This document shows, piece after piece, positions 31,091-40,900 of a stretch of 58,464 nt of DNA. The first letter of the stretch is position 1. The number at the start of each line of letters is the position of its first letter. The DNA lies in contig CALDNN010000102.1 in NCBI GenBank assembly GCA_937915455.1, positions 1 to 58,464 of the forward strand, in the 5' to 3' direction. The notes beneath the pieces are model-generated. The model saw only the letters and a program-made list of their open reading frames with translations. It was not told the origin of the DNA and made no database searches. The translations under genes and the position numbers were made by a program. Source of the stretch: Pelethousia sp002409725 (lineage in GTDB: Bacteria; Bacillota; Clostridia; Christensenellales; CAG-138).

Positions 31091-32983
31091 ATGGACTGGT
31101 ATAACAAGCTCGTAAACGTTTTCACAGGCAAAAGGGAGTCTGAGCCAATCGAGGATATCCTCGTCAAGCCCAAGGCGGACCGGCGCATCTTTTCCCATGT
31201 ACCCGATCCCCTGCTGCAAAGAAAAGCAGGCGACCGCCGGGGCTCCACGGGTGCGGAGGGCCAGGCGGAAGTAGACGAGCGCCAACGGGTGGCCGACGCG
31301 GGCACCCGCTTTAGCGTGGATTACCCCGTGCGCGTGCGCGTGGTGCTGCCGGGCGGCGAGAGAAGGAGCTTCACTTGCCAGAGCGTGGATGTTTCCACCA
31401 CCGGCATGTTGCTGCGCATCGAGGGGGAGGCGCACTACCAGCTTTTGCAAAAGGCGGCGAAGATCCGCCTGCGCTTTGAGGTGGCCCCCGGCTCTATGCC
31501 CGAGGGCATGGAAATGAAGGTCAACATCGCAGCCCGGGCCGCCCGCTTCCAGATCAAAGAAGACGGCGCCTGGTTCTGCGGGCTGCAATTCAACGAAACC
31601 TTGGTCCAATACGCGGGCCGCCGCAAAAACGCGAATTTGGCGCTGATATCTACGCTTTTCCTCGTTATCATGGTGTTCGTTATCATCCTCATGCGGGCGG
31701 AGAGCGTGATCTACTTCAAGTTCAACAAATTCCTCTATACCTACAGCATCATCACGGCAGCCTTCCTGCTTTCGAGGTATCTGTTCGGCTCGCTTTATCG
31801 TGCCGTACCCGTGGATATGGATTACACCCCCGGCGTGACCATCATTATCCCCTGCTTCAATGAAGAGGCCTGGATCCACCGCACCATCACCAGCTGCATC
31901 AACCAGGATTACCCGCCGGATAAGCTGGAGGTGATCGTGGTGGACGACCATTCCAATGATAATTCCGTGGAAGCGATCAAGGCTACCATCGCCAAGCTTA
32001 AATCAGAAGGCGGCCGCTTCCAGGCGGATGGTCGGCTCAGCTACATCCTGCAGGACGCCAACCGCGGCAAGCGCGAGGCCCTTTGCCAGGGTGTTCTCAA
32101 GGCTAAGCACGAGCTGGTGGTGTTTGTGGATTCGGATAGCTTCCTCGAGCCTTTCGCCATTCGCAACCTGGTGCAGCCCTTTAAAGACCCCAAGATGGGT
32201 GGCGTGGCCGGCCGCACGGACGTGGCCAATACCTATACCAACGGCCTCACCAAGATGCAGGCCGTGCGCTACTATATCGCTTTCCGCATCATGAAGGCTG
32301 CGGAAGCCTATTTCGACGCCGTCACCTGCCTTTCCGGCCCGCTTTCCTGCTATAAAAAGCAGATCGTGATAGACCATATGGACGAGTGGATCAACCAGCG
32401 CTTCATGGGCCAGAAGGCCACCTTTGGCGACGACCGCGCCATGACCAACTTCGTGCTGCGTCGCCACCGCACGGCCTACCAGGATACGGCCGTGTGCTCC
32501 ACCATCGTGCCCAACCGCTACAGTATGTTCTTAAGGCAGCAGATGCGCTGGAAGCGCTCCTGGCTGCGCGAATCCATCACCGCGGGCAAGTTTATGTGGC
32601 GCAAGGAGCCGTTTATGTCGCTGTTCTTTTACATCGGCGTGCTGGTGCCTGTGGCCGCGCCCATCGTCGTGGTTTACAACCTGCTGTATGTGCCGCTGGT
32701 CTACGGCATTGTGCCCACCACCTTCCTGCTAGGCCTGTTGACCATGGCTATGCTGATGAGCTTTGCACAGATGTTCTTTCGCAGGAGCAGCACCTGGCTC
32801 TACGGCCTTTGGTTCTGCCTCTATTACGAGGCCGTGCTGCTTTGGCAGATGCCCGTTGCGTGGGTCACCTTCTGGAAATCCACCTGGGGCACCCGCATGA
32901 CGCCGGCGGACATCCGCGAAAAGGAACGCAGGGAGGAGAGAAAACGAGCAGAGGAGGCGCATTACGGCCATGCCGCTCTATAG
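31091..32983 (+). CDS. GT2 polysaccharide synthase with N-terminal PilZ-like domain
   Basis: A 630-residue inner-membrane processive glycosyltransferase. Residues about 72-180 resemble a PilZ domain: TRFSVDYPVRVRV, then DVSTTG (100-105) matching the (D/N)xSxxG c-di-GMP motif; the RxxxR half of the site is not clean. Two membrane helices follow (184-200, 215-233). The catalytic GT2 domain has IIIPCFNEE, VDDHS (284-288), DSD (347-349), GDD (446-448) and QQMRW (483-487), the QxxRW of processive synthases, then C-terminal helices. Likely makes and exports a polymer using the uronate from the first gene, switched by c-di-GMP. Strong AAGGAGGGG site before ATG. Confidence 0.88.
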   Translation: MDWYNKLVNVFTGKRESEPIEDILVKPKADRRIFSHVPDPLLQRKAGDRRGSTGAEGQAEVDERQRVADAGTRFSVDYPVRVRVVLPGGERRSFTCQSVDVSTTGMLLRIEGEAHYQLLQKAAKIRLRFEVAPGSMPEGMEMKVNIAARAARFQIKEDGAWFCGLQFNETLVQYAGRRKNANLALISTLFLVIMVFVIILMRAESVIYFKFNKFLYTYSIITAAFLLSRYLFGSLYRAVPVDMDYTPGVTIIIPCFNEEAWIHRTITSCINQDYPPDKLEVIVVDDHSNDNSVEAIKATIAKLKSEGGRFQADGRLSYILQDANRGKREALCQGVLKAKHELVVFVDSDSFLEPFAIRNLVQPFKDPKMGGVAGRTDVANTYTNGLTKMQAVRYYIAFRIMKAAEAYFDAVTCLSGPLSCYKKQIVIDHMDEWINQRFMGQKATFGDDRAMTNFVLRRHRTAYQDTAVCSTIVPNRYSMFLRQQMRWKRSWLRESITAGKFMWRKEPFMSLFFYIGVLVPVAAPIVVVYNLLYVPLVYGIVPTTFLLGLLTMAMLMSFAQMFFRRSSTWLYGLWFCLYYEAVLLWQMPVAWVTFWKSTWGTRMTPADIREKERREERKRAEEAHYGHAAL

Positions 32984-34826
32984 CGACACAGACTACGGCA
33001 AGTATAAGGACCGCAAAAAGGCCTTGCGCAGCGTAAACGAGGTTTTGATCCTGCTGATTTTCGTGTGCATCCTCGTGCTGGCGCTCAGCACAACGCAGCC
33101 CTACGAGCCGATCGACAGCGCCCTAATCACCGGGCAGGATAACGGCTTTGTGGCCGTATCCTATTTCGGCACCGATATCGAGGGCAGCGAAACGCTCATC
33201 AGCTCCAAAAAGCTTGGGGAACACCTCACGGCCCTGCGGGATTCCGGCTACGTCACCATCACCCAGCAGGACATTTTGGATTACTACGAACACGGCACGC
33301 CATTGCCGGAGCGGGCCCTTTTCCTGATGTTTGAGGATGGGCGACGGGATACGGCGATCTTCGCGGAAAAGATCCTCGAGCGCCTCAATCAGAAGGCCAC
33401 CGTCCTTTCCTATGCGGATAAATTTGGCAACAAGGACGACAAATTCCTCTCCCCCAAGGAGCTGTTAACGCTGCAAAAGGATTCCTACTGGGAGCTGGGT
33501 ACCAACGGCTACCGTCTTTCCTACATCAACGTGTTCGACCGCTACAATAACTATTTCGGCCAGCTCAATTCCATCGAGTTCAACCGGGTCTCCAAATACG
33601 TGGATCGCAATTATAACCACTATTTGATGGATTACATCCGCGACGAGTACGAGATCCCGCTCGAGAGCAGGCTGGAAATGGAGGCCCGCATACAAGCGGA
33701 CTATGCCCTGATGGAAGAAATTTACGAAAAAGAGCTTGGCGAGGTGCCGGCTCTCTATACCCTTATGCACTCCAACACCGGCATGTTCGCCACCAATGAA
33801 AAGGTCAGCGCGGTCAACGAAAAAGAAATCCGCGAGACCTTCCGCATGAATTTCAACCGGGAGGGCTATTGCCTCAATACGGCCGATATCTCCCAATTCG
33901 ATCTTACGCGCATGCAGCCCCAGGCCTACTGGTCCGTCAACCACCTGCTGATGCGCATCTGGGACGACACCGGCCTCGACCAGGCCTTCCAATCAGGCGA
34001 TCGCTCGATTGCCGGCCGTTGGGAAGTGTGCGAAGGCGCGGCAGAATGTACCGAGGAGCAGGTCATCCTTACCACCCTGCCCAACGCCAGAGGCCTGATG
34101 CGCCTCAATGAGAGTGAAGGGCTTTACGACCTGAACCTACAGACGCGCCTTAGGGGCAACAAACTGGGCGGCCAATCGATCTACCTAAGGGCAGATGAAT
34201 CGCTCGATTCCTACGCCGTGGTGCGCCTCGAAAACAACTCCCTCATCATCGGCGAGAAATCCGGCGGCGAGGAAACGCGCCTGCTCGAGCTGGATCTCGA
34301 TGAATTTGATGGCACCGTTTGGCAGCAAAAGGAAGAGAACCGGCTGGAATCGCAGAAAATGGCGCTGGACGCCAAGCGAACCTATGGCGATAAAACCGCG
34401 CAAAACCAGCGCATCATCCAGGCATTGGAAGAGGGCCGGGCGGGCGCTTCCTCACAGAAAGGCAACGGCGACTACGTGCCCCCGCTGGAGCTGAAAACCA
34501 GCGGCAACCGTCTCCTTTCCCTCTCCCTCCTTGGCGAGCGGCTTACCGTATACATCGATAATAAACTGGCCGCAGAGGTACAGCTTAGCGGTGCGCACAG
34601 CGGTGCGGTCTACCTGGAAGCCGTCTCCATGCTGCAAGGCGCTTACAGCCAGCGCAACCTGGCGGACGATGTGTACGACGGCGTGTTTGAAGGGCTGGTC
34701 ATCTACCATGGCGAGGGGCGGAGCGACGCCCTGTACGATACACGGCCCACGGGCTTTCGGGCTTTTGGCGCTCAGGCCGGCAAGGCTTGGGACGGGCTCG
34801 TGAAATGGTTTATGGAAACGATCTAG
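32970..34826 (+). CDS. Membrane-anchored deacetylase-like protein with C-terminal beta-sandwich region
   Basis: A 618-residue protein that overlaps the synthase by 14 nt. One membrane helix (22-41) anchors an extracellular region. Residues 59-180 resemble the PgaB/IcaB branch of NodB proteins: FVAVSYFGTD, HLTALRDSGYVTIT, then FEDG (121-124) where active enzymes have (F)DDG, and ELGTNGY where a His is expected. The zinc site therefore looks impaired. The C-terminal half (about 340-600) is beta-rich with features of laminin-G/concanavalin-type carbohydrate-binding folds (RWEVCEGAAEC.., YLRADESLDSYAVVRLENNSL). I infer a polymer-binding or processing role, not a proven enzyme. Confidence 0.65.
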   Translation: MPLYSDTDYGKYKDRKKALRSVNEVLILLIFVCILVLALSTTQPYEPIDSALITGQDNGFVAVSYFGTDIEGSETLISSKKLGEHLTALRDSGYVTITQQDILDYYEHGTPLPERALFLMFEDGRRDTAIFAEKILERLNQKATVLSYADKFGNKDDKFLSPKELLTLQKDSYWELGTNGYRLSYINVFDRYNNYFGQLNSIEFNRVSKYVDRNYNHYLMDYIRDEYEIPLESRLEMEARIQADYALMEEIYEKELGEVPALYTLMHSNTGMFATNEKVSAVNEKEIRETFRMNFNREGYCLNTADISQFDLTRMQPQAYWSVNHLLMRIWDDTGLDQAFQSGDRSIAGRWEVCEGAAECTEEQVILTTLPNARGLMRLNESEGLYDLNLQTRLRGNKLGGQSIYLRADESLDSYAVVRLENNSLIIGEKSGGEETRLLELDLDEFDGTVWQQKEENRLESQKMALDAKRTYGDKTAQNQRIIQALEEGRAGASSQKGNGDYVPPLELKTSGNRLLSLSLLGERLTVYIDNKLAAEVQLSGAHSGAVYLEAVSMLQGAYSQRNLADDVYDGVFEGLVIYHGEGRSDALYDTRPTGFRAFGAQAGKAWDGLVKWFMETI

Positions 34827-34843
34827 AAAGGGACTCCCACCTT

Positions 34844-35998
34844 ATGTGCAAAACCAGATGGGCGGCCGCCCTCCTTTTGGTGGCGCTGATCGCCACCCTG
34901 TTTATAGCCTGCGCCCAACAGGCGCTTTTGCCCGTTTCTTCAGGGGCCATGCCCGGTGCGGAAACGATGGAAACGCCAGAAACGGAGGTACCCGGTACGG
35001 AGGTACCCGGTACGGAGGCGCCGGAATCTACCGCCTCCCCCGCTTTGCCGCAGGAGCAAGCGGAGGCCGCACGTCACCTTTCCGCTTGGGCTGTATATTG
35101 GGATACGGATAACGTGATCGCCGAGCTGGAAGCATTGGGCGCAGAGGAGCAGCTGGAGGCGCTCTGCTATTTCGAGGCCTTTTTCAACAGCCGGGGCGGC
35201 CTCGTGCTACCCGAGGCGATTCCCGCCCTGTATAAGGCCGTGCAAGCGCGTTTTTCGGCTGCGAAGTGGACGAGCTACCTCACCTTTGTTAATGACCTGC
35301 GGGATGACACGGGGCAATTCTCCCTCAAGGATACGGATCTGCTCTGGGCGCTGTTGGGCACGGACGAGGCCCTGTATAGCCATGTGGAAAGCGTGATCGC
35401 GCTGGCCAAGGCCCAGGGTTTTGACGGCGTCGAGATCGATTACGAATCTATCCGCGAAGATTTAGACCTTTGGGAGCGCTTCTTCACCTTTTGCAGCGCG
35501 CTCTATACGCGCACCCAGCAAGAGGGCCTAGCCCTGCGCGTGCTGGTCGAGCCCAACACCCCCTTCGAAAGCCTGACATTCCCCCCCGGGCCCACCTATG
35601 TAATGATGTGTTATAACCTATACGGCGGCCACAGCGGCCCCGGCCCCAAGGCGGATGCGGCCTTCATCCAAAAGCTCATGGCCCAAATGGCGGCGCTGCC
35701 TGGCCGCAAGGATTTCGCTATCGCCACCGGCGGCTACGACTGGTGCAATGACGAGGCTAAGCAGCTCACGGAGGAGGCGGCCGCGGAGCTGGCCGCCAAG
35801 CACCGGGCCGCCGCTAAGCGCGATGCTGCCAGCCGCGCCCTCTCCTTCCTCTATAAAGATGATGAGGGGCGCAGACACGAGGTATGGTATGCGGACCGGG
35901 AAACGCTGGATTATTGGGCGTCCATCATCCGCCAGGACAGCGGCAACACGGGCATCTCCATCTGGCGGCTGGGCGGCAACCTTAATGCCGTGCAATAA
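34844..35998 (+). CDS. GH18-like glycoside hydrolase lipoprotein
   Basis: A 384-residue lipoprotein: signal MCKTRWAAALLLVALIATLF then IAC (Cys23), followed by a Thr/Pro/Glu linker with a VPGTE repeat. The catalytic region has GFDGVEIDYESI (192-203), matching the GH18 DGxDxDxE signature with Glu at the second position (D194, E197, D199) and Glu201 as the acid. MMCYNLYGGHSGPGP and SIWRLGGN fit the later strands. It should cleave or bind an N-acetylated glycan, perhaps the secreted polymer. The start at 34844 follows AGAAAGGGA. Confidence 0.75.
   Translation: MCKTRWAAALLLVALIATLFIACAQQALLPVSSGAMPGAETMETPETEVPGTEVPGTEAPESTASPALPQEQAEAARHLSAWAVYWDTDNVIAELEALGAEEQLEALCYFEAFFNSRGGLVLPEAIPALYKAVQARFSAAKWTSYLTFVNDLRDDTGQFSLKDTDLLWALLGTDEALYSHVESVIALAKAQGFDGVEIDYESIREDLDLWERFFTFCSALYTRTQQEGLALRVLVEPNTPFESLTFPPGPTYVMMCYNLYGGHSGPGPKADAAFIQKLMAQMAALPGRKDFAIATGGYDWCNDEAKQLTEEAAAELAAKHRAAAKRDAASRALSFLYKDDEGRRHEVWYADRETLDYWASIIRQDSGNTGISIWRLGGNLNAVQ
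34982..35018 (+). repeat. 15-bp tandem repeat in the lipoprotein linker
   Basis: ACGGAGGTACCCGGT repeated at 34982 and 34997 with a partial third unit, encoding TEVPG units. A probable site of slippage variation. Confidence 0.8.
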
Positions 35999-36022
35999 AG
36001 CCACAGAACCGGGAGATAGGAT

Positions 36023-36391
36023 ATGAAATATAAAATATTAGGCTGGGCTAAGGATATTGCCTTGTTGGAGAGCACCGAGCCGCTGATCGCGGATGCGCAA
36101 TCCGCCCTCGACCTCATCATGAGTATGCAGTATGAAACGGGCTGCCGTAAGCTCATCCTGCACAAAAGCCGCTTTGCACCGGACTTTTTTATTTTGCGCA
36201 CGGGGCTGGCAGGCGAGGTTTTGCAAAAGTTCATCAACTACCATGTAAAAGTGGCCATTGTGGGCGACTATTCCCAATATACCAGCAAGTCCCTGCGGGC
36301 TTTCATCTACGAGAGCAACCGGGGGAACGATATCTATTTTCTCTCCAGCGTTGAAGAAGCGGTGGAGAAATTCGATCATCCGCCCCGCTGA
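36023..36391 (+). CDS. DUF4180 domain protein
   Basis: A 122-residue cytoplasmic protein matching DUF4180 by its wording: PDFFILRTGLAGEVLQKFINY, VKVAIVGDYSQYTSKSLRAFIYESNRGNDIYFL. The family has no known biochemical role; members are found near regulators and exopolysaccharide or stress genes. GGGAGATAGG lies before the ATG. It sits 24 nt after the GH18 gene and is the last gene before a new promoter, so it belongs to the polysaccharide operon. Confidence 0.75.
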   Translation: MKYKILGWAKDIALLESTEPLIADAQSALDLIMSMQYETGCRKLILHKSRFAPDFFILRTGLAGEVLQKFINYHVKVAIVGDYSQYTSKSLRAFIYESNRGNDIYFLSSVEEAVEKFDHPPR

Positions 36392-36429
36392 CATAGCTCG
36401 GACGAATTCCGCAAAAGCCGGCATTTTCC

Positions 36430-36458
36430 TTCATTTTCCATCATTGGCGTAGTATAAT
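36430..36458 (+). promoter_or_regulatory. Promoter of the binding protein/diguanylate cyclase pair
   Basis: TTCATT (36430-36435), 17 nt, TATAAT (36453-36458). The -35 is weak; leader about 28 nt. Confidence 0.5.
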
Positions 36459-36491
36459 GTGGTAAATCGACCTTCGGGAGGGCAAGCCTCG

Positions 36492-37958
36492 ATGAGCAGA
36501 ACCTTTTCGGGCAAGAGCATAGCAACAGCCCTCGGCGCGCTGCTATTGATTAGCGCCTGCGCGCCGCAGCAGGCGGGACCGGCCGCGCTGGATCCAAGCG
36601 CGCCTGTTTCCATAGAGATATGGCATTATTACAACGGCCCGCAAAAGCTGGCCTTTGACGAGTTGGTGACCCGCTTCAACGAAACGGTGGGCCAGGAGCA
36701 GGGCATCGTGGTGGAGGCCTTTGGTCAGGGCAATGTGAACGAGCTTTTCCAAAATATACACGACGCGGTGGATAACAAAGTGGGCGCAAGCGAGGTGCCC
36801 GCCGTTTTCGCCGCCTATACCGATACCGTATACGACCTCGACCAGCGTAATATGGTGGCCGCCTTCGATAGCTACTTTACCAAAGAAGAGCTCTCCGAAT
36901 ATGTGGACGCCTACATTACCGAAGGCCGCTTCGACGATGCGGGCAGCCTGAAAATCATCCCCACGGCCAAGGCCACCGAGATTTTGATGGTCAACAAAAC
37001 CGATTGGGATCGCTTTGCCGTGGAAACCGGCGCACAGATTGCCTTGCTCAATACGATCGAGGGTCTAGTGGAGGCCTCCAAGGCCTACTACCTTTGGACG
37101 GATGCGCAAACGCCTCATGTGTTGGACGACGGCAAGGCCATGTTTGGCCGGGACGCCATAGCCAACTATATCATCTTGGGCTATCATCAGCTCACAGGCG
37201 GCTCCCTCTTCGACCGGCAGAATGGTAAAGTGACTTTCGAGCCGGATGAGGCGGCCTTCCGCAAGCTTTGGGATAACTACTATATCCCCTATATCAACGG
37301 CTGGTTCGGCGCTTACGGCCGCTTCCGCTCGGACGATGCCAAGACCGGCGATATCATCGCCCTGGTCGGCTCCACCTCGGGCGCTTATTATTTCCCCGAT
37401 AAGGTTACCCTGGCGGATGACACCACCTACCCCATCGAAGCGGTCGTCTTCCCCGCTCCCTGCTTTGCGGGCTGCACGCCAAGCGCCATCCAGCAGGGCG
37501 CAGGCATGGCCCTCATCGCTTCCGACCCCCGAACCGAGCTGGCCGCGGCCACCTTCCTCAAATGGTTTACCGACGTGGATAGAGCTATCGACTTCACCAT
37601 CTCCTCTGCCTACCTGCCGGTAAAGAAAACGGCCAACGATATGGGCCGTATCGGAGTGGACGAGGGTTATCAGGCCCTGCCGTCGACCGTGCAGGAGGCT
37701 ATCGCTGTATCCGTGTATGTGATGAACACCTACGAACTATATTTCGAGCAGGCCTTCTGCGGCTTCTCCGATGCCCGCGAGGTGATCGAGAGCTCCCTAG
37801 CAGCGCGCGCGGAGGCGGATCGCGAGCAGGTCCTCACGCTGGCGGAGGACGGCATGCCCCTTTCCGAGGCAGTGGCGAAATTTGCCACAGATGAAAGTTT
37901 CCAAAGCTGGTATCAGGCGTTTGTGGATGAAATTCGCGCAAAGATCGGCGAGAATTAA
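36492..37958 (+). CDS. Extracellular solute-binding lipoprotein paired with a c-di-GMP enzyme
   Basis: A 488-residue family 1 (sugar-type) substrate-binding protein. Signal and lipobox LLLISAC, then VSIEIWHYYNGPQKLAFDELV, the standard start of this fold; VPAVFAAYTDTVYDL and GSTSGAYYFPDK mark the ligand cleft region. No permease or ATPase is adjacent. The next gene, 16 nt downstream, encodes a transmembrane sensor with GGDEF and EAL domains, so this protein probably presents a ligand to that sensor rather than to a transporter (inference). The start at 36492 follows GGGAGGG at 36476-36482; an upstream in-frame GTG lies before that site. Confidence 0.8.
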   Translation: MSRTFSGKSIATALGALLLISACAPQQAGPAALDPSAPVSIEIWHYYNGPQKLAFDELVTRFNETVGQEQGIVVEAFGQGNVNELFQNIHDAVDNKVGASEVPAVFAAYTDTVYDLDQRNMVAAFDSYFTKEELSEYVDAYITEGRFDDAGSLKIIPTAKATEILMVNKTDWDRFAVETGAQIALLNTIEGLVEASKAYYLWTDAQTPHVLDDGKAMFGRDAIANYIILGYHQLTGGSLFDRQNGKVTFEPDEAAFRKLWDNYYIPYINGWFGAYGRFRSDDAKTGDIIALVGSTSGAYYFPDKVTLADDTTYPIEAVVFPAPCFAGCTPSAIQQGAGMALIASDPRTELAAATFLKWFTDVDRAIDFTISSAYLPVKKTANDMGRIGVDEGYQALPSTVQEAIAVSVYVMNTYELYFEQAFCGFSDAREVIESSLAARAEADREQVLTLAEDGMPLSEAVAKFATDESFQSWYQAFVDEIRAKIGEN

Positions 37959-37974
37959 CAGGAATATGGTGTAA

Positions 37975-40900
37975 ATGGAACAACAGCCATCAACTAAAAA
38001 TACAAAAAAAGCAAAAAAGGGCCGCAGATCCCATTCAATTATGAGTCGCATCCTGCATCCGGTGGTCATCGCCCTGTTGGTCCAGGCGGGGCTTTTTTCC
38101 GCCAACATCATTTGGGGGGGCACGCTGGAGAAGCTGAACCACAACGCCTTCGACATCCTCAACGGGCAAGTGGTCAACCGTCGGGATTATCTGGAGAACG
38201 AGATGCTTCAGCGTTGGTCGAACCTGAATCCGGCTGCGCACAATATCCGCCTTTTGTTTGATCGGCAGGCGGAGCAGGGCGCGGCAAGCGGGAACGCCCG
38301 CCGCAATGAGCTGCTGTTGCAAAGTGCGCCGGATCTGCTTGCTTTGCTGCGCCGCAATTCCGTTACGGGCGTTTTCCTCATCCTCACGGAGGGGGAGCCC
38401 CACGACGAAGCGGCGCGGATGCAAAAGCATGCCCTCTACATCCGCGATATGGATCCGACCACCAGCTCGGCGGATAATTCCGACCTGCTGCTTTTGCACG
38501 CGCCTACCCTGATTTCCAAGCAGCTGGATATTTCGTTGGATTCCCGCTGGCAATCCTACATCAGCTTTTCGCAGGACGAACCGGATAACTGGCTTTATTA
38601 CAGCAAGCCCTACGCAGCCGCCTTGGGCCACCCCGAGATCGGCGAGGAAGACCTCGGCTATTGGAGCCCCGCCTTCCGCGCCGAGGGGGATAGTTTAGAT
38701 GCCATCACCTACTCCATGCCGCTTCGGGATGCGGCGGGCACGGTGCGGGCGGTGCTGGGCGTGGAGATATCCACCGATTACCTGCGCAAGCAGATGCCCT
38801 ATCAGGAGCTCAACAGCGAAAAGCAGGGTATGTACCTGCTGGGCCTGGCCCGGAAGGATGAGCCGGCCTTTGAAGCGCAGCTGGCCACGGGGCCTGTCTA
38901 CCGCTATTTTTTCGGCGAGCCGAACGAGATGCGCTTCCTCCAATGGGAAGAATATACCAACGCCTATCAGGTGGCCGGCGATACCGCCCACCGAGACGGT
39001 GTGGTTTACGGCTGCATCCAATACCTCGATTTATATAATACCAACACCCCCTTTGAAAACGAGCGTTGGGCGCTGATCGGCATGTTGGAGCAGGAGCAGC
39101 TGCTGGGCTTCTCCAGCGGGATGATGTGGTCGTTCCTGCTGATCCTAGGGGTTTCCGTTCTGCTGGGCCTGGGCGTGGCCTGGGTGGCCAGCATATGGCT
39201 CACGCACCCCATCACGCGGCTGCTGCGCCAGCTGCGCGGAAACGAACCCCGTAGCCCCCTGGAGCTGGACAAGCTGATGATTTCCGAGATCGACGAGCTT
39301 TCCAGGGCCATTGAGGGCCTGAGCGCGCGCGTGGCCCTGGAGGCCAGCCGCCTCTCCCAGATCATCAATATATCCGGCGTGGAAATCGGCGCTTTCGAGG
39401 CCCTGCCGCGGGAGGGCCGGGTATTCTGCACGGCTCGCTTTTTCGAAATGCTGGGCATTGAAAAAGAGCTGGCAGAGGATGGCACCATCGACAGCCGCAC
39501 GTTTGACGCGCTGCTCGCCCCATTGCTGGCGCAGGCCGAGGAGGAAACGGAAGGCCGCGACACCAAGATTTTGCGCATCGCCCGCGAGCAGGAGGAAACG
39601 CGTTGGCTGCGGCTAAACATCGCCCGTGTGGATGGCCGCGTTACGGGCGTGATCAGCGATATCACGGAGGAGATCCTCAAACGCCGCCAGCTCGAGCGGG
39701 AACGGGATTACGACCCGCTCACGGACCTGCCCAACCGGCGCGCTTTCAGCGCGGCGCTGGCTAAGCTCTTTCAAGATCCGGATTCATTGGGCGTGGCGGC
39801 GCTGGTAATGCTGGATCTCGATAACCTCAAATTCATTAATGACTCTCACGGCCACGATTGCGGCGACGCCTACATCCGCAGCACAGCGGACGCGCTGCGC
39901 AAGTATGCACCGGCGCACGCGCTAATTGCCCGCATGTCCGGTGATGAGTTTTATGTGTTCTTTTTCGGCTATGCTTCCCGCGAGGCGGCCCAAGCGGATA
40001 TCTGCAGGCTCAAAGAGGGTTTAAGGCAATCGACCTTCCCCCTGCCGGATGAGACTCGCCTCAACATCCGCGCCTCCGCGGGCGTGGCCTGGTACCCGGA
40101 ACATTCGACTTCCTATGAAAAGCTGCTCAAATATGCCGATTTTGCCATGTACCAGGTCAAGAACACCACCAAGGGCGAGTTCGGTGAGTTCGATCTGGAG
40201 CGCTACAGCCAAGATTCCTTCCTGCTGCAAAACCAGGAGGAGATCAACCGCCTCATCGAGCAGGAATTGCTGACCTACCACTTCCAGCCCATCGTGGATG
40301 CGAAGCAGGGCACGGTATTCGGCTACGAGGCTCTGATGCGGCCGCTGCTCGAGAGCATCAAATCCCCTTCCAAGTTGTTGATGCTGGCCAAATCCCAATC
40401 CAAACTCTACAGCATCGAGCGGCTCACTTGGCGGCGCAGCCTGGCGCAGTTCGAAGCGCTACAAAATGTCGACCCCGAGGCCCGCCTGTTCGTGAATTCC
40501 ATCGCCAACCAACTATTGGCCGAAAGGGATTGCCAATACCTGAAGGAGCGCTTTGCGCATATGCTGCCGCGGGTGGTTATGGAGATCACGGAAGCGGAAC
40601 ACTCTACCGAAAGTGAAACCCGCATCAAGCTGGAGCGGGCTGCGGACTGGGGCTGCCGCATCGCCCTTGACGATTTCGGCACGGGCTATAATTCCGACGC
40701 GGCCCTACTCTCCATCAACCCCGATTTCGTCAAGCTGGATGTTTCCTTTGTGCGCAACATCGATACGGACGCCAACCGCCGCAAGCTCCTGCAAAACCTG
40801 CGCTCCTATGCGGATACCCGGGGCATCTACGTGATCGCGGAAGGCGTGGAGACGGCAGACGAGCTACATACCCTCATTGAGCTGGGAGTCGATTATGTGC

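Noticed and set aside
30980..31951. 323-codon minus-strand frame
   Set aside because: Antisense to the triple-NodB and PilZ-GT2 genes, with no ribosome binding site.
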